Shown here: one piece after another, positions 32,016 through 43,909 of the stretch
Position numbering within the stretch: position 1 is the first letter of the stretch
Layout: each line of letters begins with the position of its first letter
Source: Pictodentalium vernedei
Lineage: Eukaryota; Mollusca; Scaphopoda; Dentaliida; Dentaliidae
Direction of reading: 5' to 3'
DNA length: 64,000 nt
Assembly (NCBI GenBank): GCA_031216915.1
Contig: CM062297.1
Location: 183,528,083-183,592,082, forward strand
The notes under the pieces: generated by a model
What the model was told of the DNA's origin: nothing
What the model saw: only the letters and a program-made list of their open reading frames with translations
Databases searched by the model: none
Translations under genes and position numbers: made by a program

Positions 32016-32402
32016 TTTAGCATAATATCAGGAAACCAAGTGGAGAGACATTATTTATTTACAAAAAGGTAACATTCCAAGAAAACAGATATGGTAACTT
32101 GGGTTGCTCCATTAATGTTATATTGTGTCAGCCTTGTTCCAATTTCAACAGGAGTTAGAAAAACAATTCAGTGTTTTTTCAGCAAAGATGCCAATTGTTC
32201 TCATGGGTTATATGTTGTAATTTTGTAAATAGTCAGATTTATATATATCAAAAGTCTTATGTGCAATAAATAAAAATTATGGTTGTGTGAGAATTTCTTT
32301 GAAGAATTTTAAGCTTGTTGAATGTTGATGAATATTTGTTTTGTAAATTTCATACAGGGCTTTTAATTATCTTATTGAAGGATATTATTAGTTATCAGCT
32401 TA

Positions 32403-32651
32403 TTAACCCTTTACCCAACGCAGACGATATCAAAATTTATTATTTGAAATATAATTTTTTAAAATTTTTCAAACAATTTCAACAAAACCATATCATGTGA
32501 CCCCTCGTTGGAACGAGCTCGACGAGCTCGTTCCAACGAGGGGTCACATGATATGGTTTTGTTGAAATTGTTTGAAAAATAATATTTTTTCAACTGCTGA
32601 ATTTGCATATTACGCGGGCGGATGCGGGCGATTCGTTGGGTAAAGGGTTAA
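32403..32651. mobile_element. piggyBac-like MITE (type B) with 117-bp perfect palindrome
   Basis: TTAA|CCCTTTACCCAACG to CGTTGGGTAAAGGG|TTAA. Bases 32464-32521 are the exact reverse complement of 32523-32580, with A at 32522 as the only unpaired base. The youngest-looking member. Its right TTAA is also the left TTAA of the next element. Confidence 0.95.
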
Positions 32652-32885
32652 CCTTTTGATCCTAAGTTGCCACTTTCCAGACCAGGATCGTGATACGACC
32701 TAAATTTATAACTTGGATGGTTCCCCTGTGAATTTGTATAGTGGACAGATCAATATTTTCAACGTGCAGCCTTAAGGCTGCAAATTGAAAATATTAATTG
32801 GTTTACTCCCAAATAACAAATATGGACTCTTCCACTGCTGGCATAGAACTGACGTGGAAGATACCATTAGGGTTCAAAAGGTTAA
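32648..32885. mobile_element. piggyBac-like MITE, second family
   Basis: TTAA|CCTTTTGATCCTAAGT to GGTTCAAAAGG|TTAA. The centre pairs AATATTTTCAACGTGCAGCC with GGCTGCAAATTGAAAATATT. The same family is at 53704-53941. Confidence 0.85.
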
Positions 32886-33224
32886 CCTACATTCATTAAA
32901 ATGGTATCCATTGTTCATAACACATTATTACCTGTAATGGCATAGTCAAGCTAAATAAAGTGAGTGGGGGTGGGGACAAAATGTTTTCAACTGTCAGTGG
33001 TAGCAGAAGAATATTCCTCCACTCCACTCCACTCCCCACCCCACTTCATTTTACTTCATGTTGGGTTACGAGTATGCAGCCCTATAGGTGAAGGTTCAGG
33101 GTCTTCCCAGGCCCCAAAAATTAATTAATTTTTCGTTCCAATTAGAGTACTTTGAGTATTTTTTAAAGGCAGAAGTACCTGGAAAGTGGAGGTATAACCA
33201 CGCCTGGAAATAAGCAGACTGTCA

Positions 33225-33470
33225 TCTGCAGAATGAGGTCCACAGAGGCTGAATTTGGTGATGCTATCCTGCACAACACTAACATCACTGAATTTACCCT
33301 CTGTGAGCCTTAATCTGAATCAAGGTCTCAAGCCAAAAAAAAGAGGTACAGAGAGGTTAAATTGGCCCACTGTATGGGATAGCATCAGCAAATTCTCATT
33401 CTGGGGACCTCATTTAGCAAATGATAGATTGCGTATTTCCAGGCTTGGGTGTAACTTGAGTGAAATGGCT
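33225..33470. repeat. Dispersed hairpin repeat related to 20640-20900
   Basis: AATGAGGTCCACAGAGGCTG and TGATGCTATCC at 33232 are mirrored by GGATAGCATCA and GGGGACCTCATTT at 33378-33417, so the unit is a foldback. Confidence 0.65.
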
Positions 33471-33954
33471 GAAGGAATATCGGGGAGAGTACATGAACCA
33501 ATTTCAGACATAAATGTATATCAGGCGGAAATTTTTCAATAAAAAGTCCACCACCTATTACTAGGCCTGAATCTCGCATTAACAGTGAATTCTTTGTGTA
33601 AAATTTACATGAGAATGGTCTTATCATATAAACAATAAAAAATAAGAACCATTTTGATCAGTAATGTTTTATTATATGGTCTTGATATCAAACAACCAAT
33701 TGAAAAATTTGTTGCATGCCTATGCTTTTATTTTCATAAAATACATGCTTTTTCTGCAAAAACTGAAGTGAACAATAAATTTTTTTGTATTGTCCTTGAA
33801 TAATATGGATCACATGTGTGGACTGTTATAACTATTTTTTTTTTTACATTTGGCTTATTTTTGGCAATAGTTTGTGTTTTTAATATTTTTTAGTAACTGT
33901 GAGCGTGCAATAAATACAAAACAGCATACACGTTCAAACTGTCATTTTTTATCA

Positions 33955-34050
33955 CACGTGATCGATTTTAGCAGAGGGATAATATTGAACTCCAAGCATT
34001 TGGCTTCTCGTGCAATATTATCCTTCTGCCCAAATTGATCTTGTGAAATA
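33955..34050. repeat. GATAATATTG hairpin
   Basis: GGATAATATTG ... CAATATTATCC with flanking AACTGTCATTTTTT / AAAAAATGACAGTT also inverted. Confidence 0.7.
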
Positions 34051-34111
34051 AAAAAATGACAGTTCGAACGTGAATGCCATTCTGTCTCTGTGTATCACTT
34101 TAATTGTACTA

Positions 34112-34548
34112 CAGTGGAGCCCACTTAATTGGATATCTCATATCTCTTAATTGTATATCCCTGTTAATTGAATATAATTTTCAAACACAAAACCATTTAC
34201 CATACCTTCAGTACAAATTTGACCTGTTAATTGCATATGGGTTGTAGAGTAAACTCCTGTTAATTGTATATAAATTTTTGTAATATGGTGAAAAAATTAC
34301 TGTGACACGTACCAAATTCCCCTTATTTATCAACCTTTTTGGCCTCACTACATCCAATACAGGCATTTATTCTATTATATCTTGTTTGACAGAGCTCTAT
34401 GAGCTCTGTCAAACAAGATATAATAGAATAAATGCTCAGTTTACCTCCAGAACACAGGAAACTGACCAAATCCCTGTTAATTGTATACTCCTATTAATTG
34501 AATAATTTTCACTGGCAAAATGGATTTTCAATTAAGAGGATTCTACTG
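34112..34548. mobile_element. pogo-like MITE, TA duplication
   Basis: TA|CAGTGGAGCCCACTTAATTG to AAGAGGATTCTACTG|TA. A central hairpin TATTATATCTTGTTTGACAG pairs with its complement around AGCTCTATGAGCTC (34370-34432). Complete and uninterrupted; serves as the reference for the nested copies. Confidence 0.85.
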
Positions 34549-34586
34549 TATTAGAATTTGAGAATGCCAATAAACACTCTAATCCC

Positions 34587-34757
34587 TCAAGGAAACCCTG
34601 AGAAGTTTGGTAAACAAGCACTGTTTTACTGGTAAAATAGGATCCAGTCACTAGCGCTATAAAAGATTGTCTAAACTTTACTTCATCTCCATGTTTTGGT
34701 CACAATTAGCCATTATGCAGAAGAAGTATGTGACCTTAAACACCAATAAATAAATAG
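34587..34757 (+). mobile_element. SINE-B copy, 5' truncated
   Basis: GGAAACCCTGAGAAG, CTGTTTTACTGGTAAAATAG, TTAGCCATTATGCAGAAG and TTAAACACCAATAAATAAAT in order. Confidence 0.75.
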
Positions 34758-35176
34758 GGAAGATATTTTTTTTAATTTTAAAATTCTTCATAAAATTGTA
34801 ATGAAACATGAAACAAAATTTCTGTTAAACCTTTAACTAATACATATATGATATCAAATGTTTTTATTAGTTTTTTATTCATTATAACACTCCAATAAAT
34901 TCAAGCAAAATGATTTTATTGAGCTATGAAAGATGCAGACCTGATATTCTCAATAAAAATATGCATTTTAATAATTACATTCAATTTTAATTTAATATTC
35001 TAACAATAATGTTAAAAAAAAACCCTGAAAAAATTTTCCCATTCTTCCACATTGTTGTTGCAAACCAATATCTTTGACCCATCATTGGAGATGGCTTGTC
35101 AAGCCAATTACAATTTTTTGTAAGAAAAAAAATATTCATGTTATTTAACCCTCTGCACATTGATGTCTAGATACTG

Positions 35177-35547
35177 GAGCGTGGTGGCTCAGTGTAGACT
35201 GTAGACTGTTGGACTTCCATGCTAGAGGTCTCGAGTTCGATCCCCATCCAGGACAACCTGCATTGTTTTCTTGGGCACGGCACTTTATCCCGGTTGCCTA
35301 CATGGGGGCACGATGATGCTGTGTGCTAAGGCGTACTGCACATTGATGGTGCACATGTCTTCAGCTGCTGTAACCCTGCTAGAGCGAAGCTTGAACACAG
35401 TTAGAATGTTGAGGAGCTGACAGTTGCTTGCCAGTGCTCAGTGGTTCTCTCCAGGTACTCCGGCTTCCTCCACCCGTAAAACTGTCTCGGTCATGATTAG
35501 CCATTGTGCATAACTATGTGACCTTAAACACCAATAAATAATAATAA
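35177..35547 (+). mobile_element. Full-length SINE-A with 16-bp target duplication
   Basis: TGATGTCTAGATACTG is duplicated perfectly at 35161-35176 and 35548-35563. Head GAGCGTGGTGGCTCAGTG, B box GAGTTCGATCC, core TACTCCGGCTTCCTCCACCC, tail TTAAACACCAATAAATAATA. The duplication length and the AT-rich tail indicate LINE-driven insertion. Confidence 0.92.
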
Positions 35548-35593
35548 TGATGTCTAGATACTGAAATTTCAAGTAGCAATTTTCTCCACAATC

Positions 35594-36010
35594 AGAGCCC
35601 TGCAAATCAAATCCTTAATCACGTGAGGCAGAATATTTTGAATTGAATGGAATCTCAAATCTCTACAATTATTAATATTGCACTTTCGTAGAACTGTTAC
35701 TTTTAGCATTCTCAACTCCAGGATTGTTTTCAATGACAACTTGTCTGTTTAGGCAAGTCAATAAAAATGGTGGAATATTCCAGGACAGAATCAAAGTAGT
35801 TTCGATAGTGTAGCTTCCTTGAACTCTTCTTCTATCATCAGGTCTCCTGTACAGGAGAGCTGATGATACAAGAAGAGTTCAAGAGGTGATACCTGGTAGG
35901 AATACATCATGAATGTTAGAAAATTTCCAAGTCAGTGCAACTGTGATCAAATCGAATCACAGGGACAATTTTTAGTTGAATTGAATTTCGAAGCTTTGGA
36001 AAGCCCTCAT
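35594..36010. mobile_element. hAT-like MITE copy a
   Basis: AGAGCCCTGCAAATC at the left mirrors GGAAAGCCCTCAT at the right. The central palindrome pairs GAACTCTTCTT with AAGAAGAGTTC around AGGTCTCCTGTACAGGAGA. Confidence 0.6.
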
Positions 36011-36735
36011 AATGCATTCAGGCAGACAATTTTGAACTGAATGGAATCTCAAATTGAATCTCTTTAAATTATTAATATTGCACCCTCGTAGAACCATTAT
36101 TATTTATTTATTGGGTTTAAGGTCACATACTTATGCACAATGGCTAATCGTGACCGTGACAGTTTTATGGGTGGATGAAGCCGGAGGGAACCACCGTGCA
36201 TCGACGAGCAACTGTCAGCTCCTCAACATTCTAACTCTGTTCAAGCTCCGCTCAAGCAGGGTGATAGCAGTTGAAGACATGTGCACCATCGATGTGCAGT
36301 ACGCCTTAATACACGGCATCATCATGCCCCCATGTAGGTAACAGGGATAAAGTGCCTTGCCCAAGGACACAACGTGGGTCGTCGCGGACAGGATCGAACT
36401 TGGGACCTCTAGCATAGAAGTCTAACAGTCTACCACTGAGCCACTGCACTCCCTCTTAGAACCATAAATTTTACCAGTTTCAACTTTATGTTTTCAATGA
36501 TGACTTGTCTGTTTGGGCAAATTAGTGAAAACGGCAGAATATTGCAGGACAGAATCAAAGTAGTTTGGGAAGTGTAGCCTCCTAGTACAGGAGACCTGAT
36601 AATAGAAGAGTTCAAGAGGAGAGACCTAGTAGGATTTTAAGAACATCTTGAATATTAGAAAATTTCCAGATCAGTGTAACTGTGATGAAATTTAATCATG
36701 GGGACAATTTTTAGTTGAATTGAATTTTGAAGCTG
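36011..36735. mobile_element. hAT-like MITE copy b, carrying a SINE
   Basis: It repeats the landmarks of copy a (GAATGGAATCTCAAAT, ATTATTAATATTGCACC, GACAGAATCAAAGTAGTTT, GAAGAGTTCAAGAGG) but is split by the SINE at 36098-36456. Confidence 0.65.
36098..36456 (-). mobile_element. SINE-A nested in a hAT-like MITE
   Basis: Minus-strand SINE-A from the tail (ATTATTTATTTATTGGGTTT at left) to the tRNA head GGAGTGCAGTGGCTCAGTGG at right, with TAGAACCAT repeated on both sides as a ~9-bp duplication. Confidence 0.8.
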
Positions 36736-36907
36736 TGGAGAGACCTGCCCATAATGCAACTTGACCAATTTGCTCTTGTTTAACTGAGGTAAATGAGTTT
36801 GTCAAACAAGACTGAATTGGTTAACTTCCTTGTTGCAGTGTAGGTAATTTTTTTGTTGATATTTCTACATCCTTGTGCTGAGGGCTATGAGTGAGGGTAT
36901 TTATTAG
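36736..36907. other. Left flank of the tandem array
   Basis: A weak TGTTTAACTGAGG / GTCAAACAAGACTG hairpin at ~36775-36815 and AT-rich DNA. Nothing coding. Confidence 0.4.
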
Positions 36908-36935
36908 ATTCACCTATTTCCAATAGGTGGATCTA
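36908..36935. repeat. Left terminal palindrome of the array
   Basis: AGATTCACCTATT and AATAGGTGGATCT pair around TCC. The first half is the inverse of the subterminal repeat at the end of every unit. A ~45-base poly-T follows at 36947-36992. Confidence 0.75.
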
Positions 36936-36944
36936 TTGTTATTG

Positions 36945-36976
<32 letters not shown>

Positions 36977-37742
36977 TTTCTTTTTTTTTTTATTTCACCA
37001 AATCTTGTCTGACGGATTACGTGAAAACGGTCTGTACGATTTTGTTGAAATTCGGCACATCTGTAGAGCATCATGCGAAGTTTCTCACCTGGGTCATGGC
37101 ATTTCTGAAGTTTTTCGTTTTCTGCCAAAATCGTAAAAAATGTAGCCAAAATGTCACGTTTTGCCCCAATTCTCAAAAATGCTCTGGGCGATTGGGCCGA
37201 AACTTTCCTAGTGTTTGAAGCATGTGCACCTGCATCTGTCTGCATAGGCAGTATTACCCACGTTGACCCTGTTTTGCCACAAACGTCACCTGAAAATGCA
37301 TTTTTGGCGAAAATTGCCAACATTCACATGCGATTTCTCAGCACTGCAACCACATTTTCGCAAATCACGTTCAGTGAGAAGATTGGGCATTCATCCAAGA
37401 ACAATTTTGCTGTTAGATGTTTTATTCATAGTTTTAGCTTTCACCCAGTTTTCGGGCCTTTAATCAGAGTACCCTAAAAGTCTACCTAAAATTCGCTCAT
37501 TTTGAGATCAGTTTTCTTCCACTTTGGAATGGAATATCGAAAAATAATTTACATGTCCGCATTCAGAATTGCCTACCGATCATATCTGCTGTTGTAAGTT
37601 TGGTTGTAAAGTTTAACCCTATGCCCATTCTGGTTGCCTAAAAGTAGGTACCGTCCAAGAACACTTCAATTTTTTAGAATTTGGTAACCTTAAGTGTCAA
37701 TTTTCTCCTTATCTAATTGATTGAGCGCTGAATGTTTTGTGT

Positions 37743-38808
37743 GGCTGCATGCAGCTGTCAAAGTACAACAACTTTTGTTCTATATGTTATTGTAAAAAGT
37801 TTAACCCTTGGCAGATTTGGGAGCTCCCATAAGGGTACTGTCGGAATAATTGCTGTTTTCGCCAACTTTCACATGCGATTTCTCAACACTGGAGACATAT
37901 TTTCTCAAATTTTTTTGTATGGCTGCATGCAGCTGTCAAAGTACAACAACTTTTGTTCTATATGTTATTGTAAAAAGTTTAACCCTTGGCAGATTTGGGA
38001 GCTCCCATAAGGGTACTGTCGGAATAATTGCTGTTTTCGCCAACTTTCACATGCGATTTCTCAACACTGGAGACATATTTTCTCAAATTGTTTTGTATGG
38101 CTGCATGCAGCTGTCAAAGTACAACAACTTTTGTTTTATATGTTATTGTAAAAAGTTTAACCCTTGGCAGATTTGGGAGCTCCCATAAGGGTACTGTCGG
38201 AATAATTGCAGTTTTCGCCAACTTTCACATGCGATTTCTCAACACTGGAGACATATTTTGTCAAATTTTTTTGTATGGCTGCATGCAGCTGTCAAAGTAC
38301 AACAACTTTTGTTCTATATGTTATTGTAAAAAGTTTAACCCTTGGCAGATTTGGGAGCTCCCATAAGGGTATGGTGGAATAATTGCTGTTTTCGCCAACT
38401 TTCACATGCGATTTCTCAACACTGGAGACATATTTTCTCAAATTTTTTTGTATGGCTGCATGCAGCTGTCAAAGTACAACAACTTTTGTTCTATATGTTA
38501 TTGTAAAAAGTTTAACCCTTGGCAGATTTGGGAGCTCCCATAAGGGTACTGTCGGAATAATTGCTGTTTTCGCCAACTTTCACATGCGATTTCTCAACAC
38601 TGGAGACATATTTTCTCAAATTGTTTTGTATGGCTGCATGCAGCAGTCAAAGTACAACAACTTTTGTTCTATATGTTATTGTAAAAAGTTTAACCCTTCG
38701 CAGATTTGGGAGCTCCCATAAGGGTACTGTCGGAATAATTGCTGTTTTCGCCAACTTTCACATGCGATTTCTCAACACTGGAGACATATTTTCTCAAAGT
38801 TTTTTCCT
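37743..38808 (+). repeat. 178-bp tandem array, six copies
   Basis: GGCTGCATGCAGC starts at 37743, 37921, 38099, 38277, 38454 and 38632 (periods 178, 178, 178, 177, 178). Each copy carries GTACAACAACTTTTGTT, GAGCTCCCATAAGGGTA and CATGCGATTTCTCAACACTG. 178 is not a multiple of three, so the repeated ~112-codon frames are by-products. Units 2-4 have only two diverged equivalents (e.g. ~41786 and ~42162). Confidence 0.95.
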
Positions 38809-39477
38809 TGAGAAGATAGGGCGTACATTCTAGAACAATAAAGTTTAAGTGACGATTTACTCCATTCCTAATTGATTTAGCACTGAATGTTTTCTATGGC
38901 TGTATGCAGCAGTCATAGTGTGACAACTTTTGTTTTATATGTCATTATTAAAAGTTTAACCCTTAAGCAGATTCGAGACCGCCCATATGGGTACGGTCGG
39001 AATAATGGATATTTTCATAAAATCACTGAATATTGACAAGCGTGCAGTGATAGTTTGGAATAGAATATCCGAAAATGCTTTCGAAATTCGGATTCACAGT
39101 TCAATTCCAAGAATATTTTCTGTTATAGGGTTGCTGTAAAGTTTAACGCAGTCCCTGTCTCGGATGCATAAAGGTAGGTGCCGTCGAAAAAAACTCTCAT
39201 TTTTTTCAGAATTTCGCTGGTTTAAGTGACAATTTACTCCATTCCTAATTCATTGAGCGCTGAACGTTTTCTATGCCTGCATACAGCAAGCGTAGCACGA
39301 CAATTCTGTTTTATACGTTATTATTAAAAAATTTAACCCTTAGAGATTTAGGAGTTCCCATGTGGGTACAGTCGGAATAATTGTTATTTTCGCAAAATCG
39401 GACCCTGAATATACTGGTAACCGTGCAGTGGCCTTTCGGTGGAGAAACACAAAGCCGCAAATAGTTAAGGTTGAAAA

Positions 39478-40190
39478 GTTCATCAAATAGACAGATATAA
39501 TGCCAAACTCAGCCGGTGACAGGTAAATAATGAATAGAAAAGTCGTTGAATTGGGAAGAAAGTAGGGACGAATCGTCCCCTCGGTTTCCACCTGATCCAC
39601 GGTGTTTCCACGCGGTCTTGGCACTTGACAAAGATACTAAACTGTCGGGCAGGGACAGGAGAAAACATTCTGAGAATTTGAAGTTGCTGCCTTGTATGGT
39701 CGGGACATAATTGGCGTGTATCCGACATTGTATCTGTTCAGTTTGAATGTCAAATTAGCCAGACGACGTCTTTTTCGCCACCGGGTCGAGTTGTCAGTTT
39801 CTGCCGGTACGCTCTGAAATAAGCAGTTTAACTCCAAACTTTCAGTCCCACGTGAATGTGTGAATATTGAAAGCTGAACAGTTCATCAAATAGACAGAAA
39901 TAATGCCAAACTCGACGGGTGACAGGTAAATAGTGAATGGAAACGTCGTTGCATTGGGAATAGAGAAGGGACGAATCGTCCCCTCGGTTTCCACGCGATC
40001 CACCTTGTTCCCACGCGGTCACGCCACTCGACAAATATACTAACCTGTCGGGCAGGAAGAGTAGAACAACTTCTGAAAATTTCGTGTAGCTGCCTCCAGT
40101 GGTCTGGACGTAGTGGGCGTATGAGCGACACTGCTGTCTGTTCAATTTTAATATCAAATTAGCCAGATTACCGCCTATTCGCCATTAACC
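39478..40190 (+). repeat. 403-bp internal duplication within the array unit
   Basis: GTTCATCAAATAGACAGA at 39478 and 39881 begins two diverged copies sharing GGACGAATCGTCCCCTCGGT, CTGTCGGGCAGG and AATTAGCCAGA. The same pair occurs in units 2, 3 and 4. Confidence 0.9.
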
Positions 40191-41019
40191 CATGCGCGAT
40201 TACTGTCCACTTTTCATTTCTGACAAATATCTAACTGTTACCAGCTTGGCGAAGTCCATTTGGCGCCAGTGTACACAATGCATCTTTCAGTCACCAGCGT
40301 CTCTCCACCAGAAACTGAGAATCCACGATTTCAAGCGGAACTACCCCAGAGGGGGAGCAGTGCCACAACCCCAGACATATACCCAGCGTCAGGTCACACC
40401 GGCTAGAACAGGACCAAATTCAAACAATTACCTCCACTCATTAAAACGCTATATCTCGGCCAATTCTTGGCCGATTTCCATAAATTTTTCACTCATTCTT
40501 CACAAATAGTTACCGCATCTTTTCACACAGAGAGCGACACCAATTTCCCATTCTATCATGTTGAATGTCAGGAGAGGGTATGTGCTTGTTCGGGGTGTGG
40601 GTTGAGAGAGAGGGGCGGCTGCCTCGAGGTCCATGCTTGGTTTCGGGACTTTCTAATAATATGACCGAGTTCGGGCGAGCTTCAGGTACAAACGCTGAAA
40701 GTTTGGAATGGCTGCTACGAAAACGTTCGCCACAATCTATGGTGTCACATATGCACATGTTGTTATTATTAAGTATACGCGATCTGTTCAACAGGTTTGC
40801 TATTTAGCCCTAACTTGGACATTAAGCATGCAGCATTCACGCCAATGTGAAAGAGTTTTGCCGAAAGAATTGTTAGACACTGTAGGGAGTTTTCTATCGG
40901 CAATGCACTTAATATAGCCTAAAAACCTACCAGCACTATACGCAATCTTGTTCCGCCGCTGCCTAAAAAACAAGCGGAATAGGTGAATCTCTCAATTTCT
41001 TGAAATCGAAAAATCTAGT

Positions 41020-43909
41020 ATTGAGATTATTTTTCCATTTCGATGATTTTTGTCTGACGGGTTTCGCGAAAACGGCCTGTGCGAATTTACTGAGATTTGG
41101 CACACGTATAGAGTTCCATCTGAAGTTTCTCACCTGGGTCATGGCATTCCTGAAGTTTTTCATCTTCTGCCAAAACAGTGGAAAATGTAGTGAAAATGAC
41201 ACGTTTTGCCACAATTCTCCAAAACCCTCTGGATGATTTAGCTGAAACTTTCGTTATATTTGTAGCATAACTTACTGAATCTGGCTACAGAGGCGATATT
41301 TCTCTTGTGGACCTGTTTTCGCCACAAAATTACGAGCAATGTGCATTTCGGGCAAAATTGGCCAGTTTTCACATGAGATTTCTCAGCACTGCAGCCGAAT
41401 TTTGTCGAAACGGTTCCCGTGAGAGGATTGGGCCTTCATCCAGGAACAATTTTCCTGTTACATGGTTTATTCAAAGTTTTAACCTTCACCCAGTATTCGG
41501 GCCTAGAATTCGAGTACCCTAAAATTCTTCGTAAAATTGGTTCATTTGGAGGTCACCTTTCGGCCATTTTCGAATGGAATATCGAAAAATGATTTAAATG
41601 GTTGTATTCACAATTGCGTACCGAGCATATTTGCTGTTGTAAGTTTGGTTGTAAAGTTTAACACTATGCTCATTCTGTTTGCATAAAGATAGGTGCAGTC
41701 CAAAAAAACTCTCATTTTCCAGAATTTGGTAAGTTTAAGTGACGATTTACTCCATTCCTAATTGATTTAGCACTGAATGTTTTCTATGGCTGTATGCAGC
41801 AGTCATAGTGTGACAACTTTTGTTTTATATGTCATTATTAAAAGTTTAACCCTTAAGCAGATTCGAGACCGCCCATATGGGTACGGTCGGAATAATGGAT
41901 ATTTTCATAAAATCACTGAATATTGACAAGCGTGCAGTGATAGTTTGGAATAGAATATCCGAAAATGCTTTCGAAATTCGGATTCACAGTTCAATTCCAA
42001 GAATATTTTCTGTTATAGGGTTGCTGTAAAGTTTAACGCAGTCCCTGTCTCGGATGCATAAAGGTAGGTGCCGTCGAAAAAAACTCTCATTTTTTTCAGA
42101 ATTTCGCTGGTTTAAGTGACAATTTACTCCATTCCTAATTCATTGAGCGCTGAACGTTTTCTATGCCTGCATACAGCAAGCGTAGCACGACAATTCTGTT
42201 TTATACGTTATTATTAAAAAATTTAACCCTTAGAGATTTAGGAGTTCCCATGTGGGTACAGTCGGAATAATTGTTATTTTCGCAAAATCGGACCCTGAAT
42301 ATACTGGTAACCGTGCAGTGGCCTTTCGGTGGAGAAACACAAAGCCGCAAATAGTTAAGGTTGAAAAGTTCATCAAATAGACAGATATAATGCCAAACTC
42401 AGCCGGTGACAGGTAAATAATGAATAGAAAAGTCGTTGAATTGGGAAGAAAGTAGGGACGAATCGTCCCCTCGGTTTCCACCTGATCCACGGTGTTTCCA
42501 CGCGGTCTTGGCACTTGACAAAGATACTAAACTGTCGGGCAGGGACAGGAGAAAACATTCTGAGAATTTGAAGTTGCTGCCTTGTATGGTCGGGACATAA
42601 TTGGCGTGTATCCGACATTGTATCTGTTCAGTTTGAATGTCAAATTAGCCAGACGACGTCTTTTTCGCCACCGGGTCGAGTTGTCAGTTTCTGCCGGTAC
42701 GCTCTGAAATAAGCAGTTTAACTCCAAACTTTCAGTCCCACGTGAATGTGTGAATATTGAAAGCTGAACAGTTCATCAAATAGACAGAAATAATGCCAAA
42801 CTCGACGGGTGACAGGTAAATAGTGAATGGAAACGTCGTTGCATTGGGAATAGAGAAGGGACGAATCGTCCCCTCGGTTTCCACGCGATCCACCTTGTTC
42901 CCACGCGGTCACGCCACTCGACAAATATACTAACCTGTCGGGCAGGAAGAGTAGAACAACTTCTGAAAATTTCGTGTAGCTGCCTCCAGTGGTCTGGACG
43001 TAGTGGGCGTATGAGCGACACTGCTGTCTGTTCAATTTTAATGTCAAATTAGCCAGATTACCGCCTATTCGCCATTAACCCATGCGCGATTACTGTCCAC
43101 TTTTCATTTCTGACAAATATCTAACTGTTACCAGCTTGGCGAAGTCCATTTGGCGCCAGTGTACACAATGCATCTTTCAGTCACCAGCGTCTCTCCACCA
43201 GAAACTGAGAATCCACGATTTCAAGCGGAACTACCCCAGAGGGGGAGCAGTGCCACAACCCCAGACATATACCCAGCGTCAGGTCACACCGGCTAGAACA
43301 GGACCAAATTCAAACAATTACCTCCACTCATTAAAACGCTATATCTCGGCCAATTCTTGGCCGATTTCCATAAATTTTTCACTCATTCTTCACAAATAGT
43401 TACCGCATCTTTTCACACAGAGAGCGACACCAATTTCCCATTCTATCATGTTGAATGTCAGGAGAGGGTATGTGCTTGTTCGGGGTGTGGGTTGAGAGAG
43501 AGGGGCGGCTGCCTCGAGGTCCATGCTTGGTTTCGGGACTTTCTAATAATATGACCGAGTTCGGGCGAGCTTCAGGTACAAACGCTGAAAGTTTGGAATG
43601 GCTGCTACGAAAACGTTCGCCACAATCTATGGTGTCACATATGCACATGTTGTTATTATTAAGTATACGCAATCTGTTCAACAGGTTTGCTATTTAGCCC
43701 TAACTTGGACATTAAGCATGCAGCATTCACGCCAATGTGAAAGAGTTTTGCCGAAAGAATTGTTAGACACTGTAGGGAGTTTTCTATCGGCAATGCACTT
43801 AATATAGCCTAAAAACCTACCAGCACTATACGCAATCTTGTTCCGCCGCTGCCTAAAAAACAAGCGGAATAGGTGAATCTCTCAATTTCTTGAAATCGAA
43901 AAATCTAGT
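41020..43909 (+). repeat. Array unit 2 (2,890 bp)
   Basis: It runs from ATTGAGATTATTTTTCC to the CTAGT terminus. The right two thirds match unit 1 with only isolated changes. No long open frame is present; the largest conserved one is 109 codons on the minus strand. Confidence 0.93.

Larger units (their letters stand above)
36908..41019 (+). repeat. Array unit 1 (4.1 kb), mosaic
   Basis: 36994-37700 is a clearly diverged relative of the left part of units 2-4 (compare TTTCTCACCTGGGTCATGGC at ~37080 and ~41126). From ~38838 on it is almost identical to unit 2. Between lies the 178-bp array that makes it 1.2 kb longer than the other units. Confidence 0.8.

Noticed and set aside
33255..33542. 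95-codon frame sharing residues with a 79-codon frame at 20650
   Set aside because: Both lie in the same foldback repeat; similarity follows from DNA homology.
37743..38808. CRISPR-like array
   Set aside because: The repeats are contiguous with no unique spacers, and the genome is eukaryotic.
37732..38833. A series of ~112-codon + strand frames with nearly identical proteins
   Set aside because: They are by-products of the 178-bp tandem array; the period is not a multiple of three, so each frame overlaps its neighbour out of phase.
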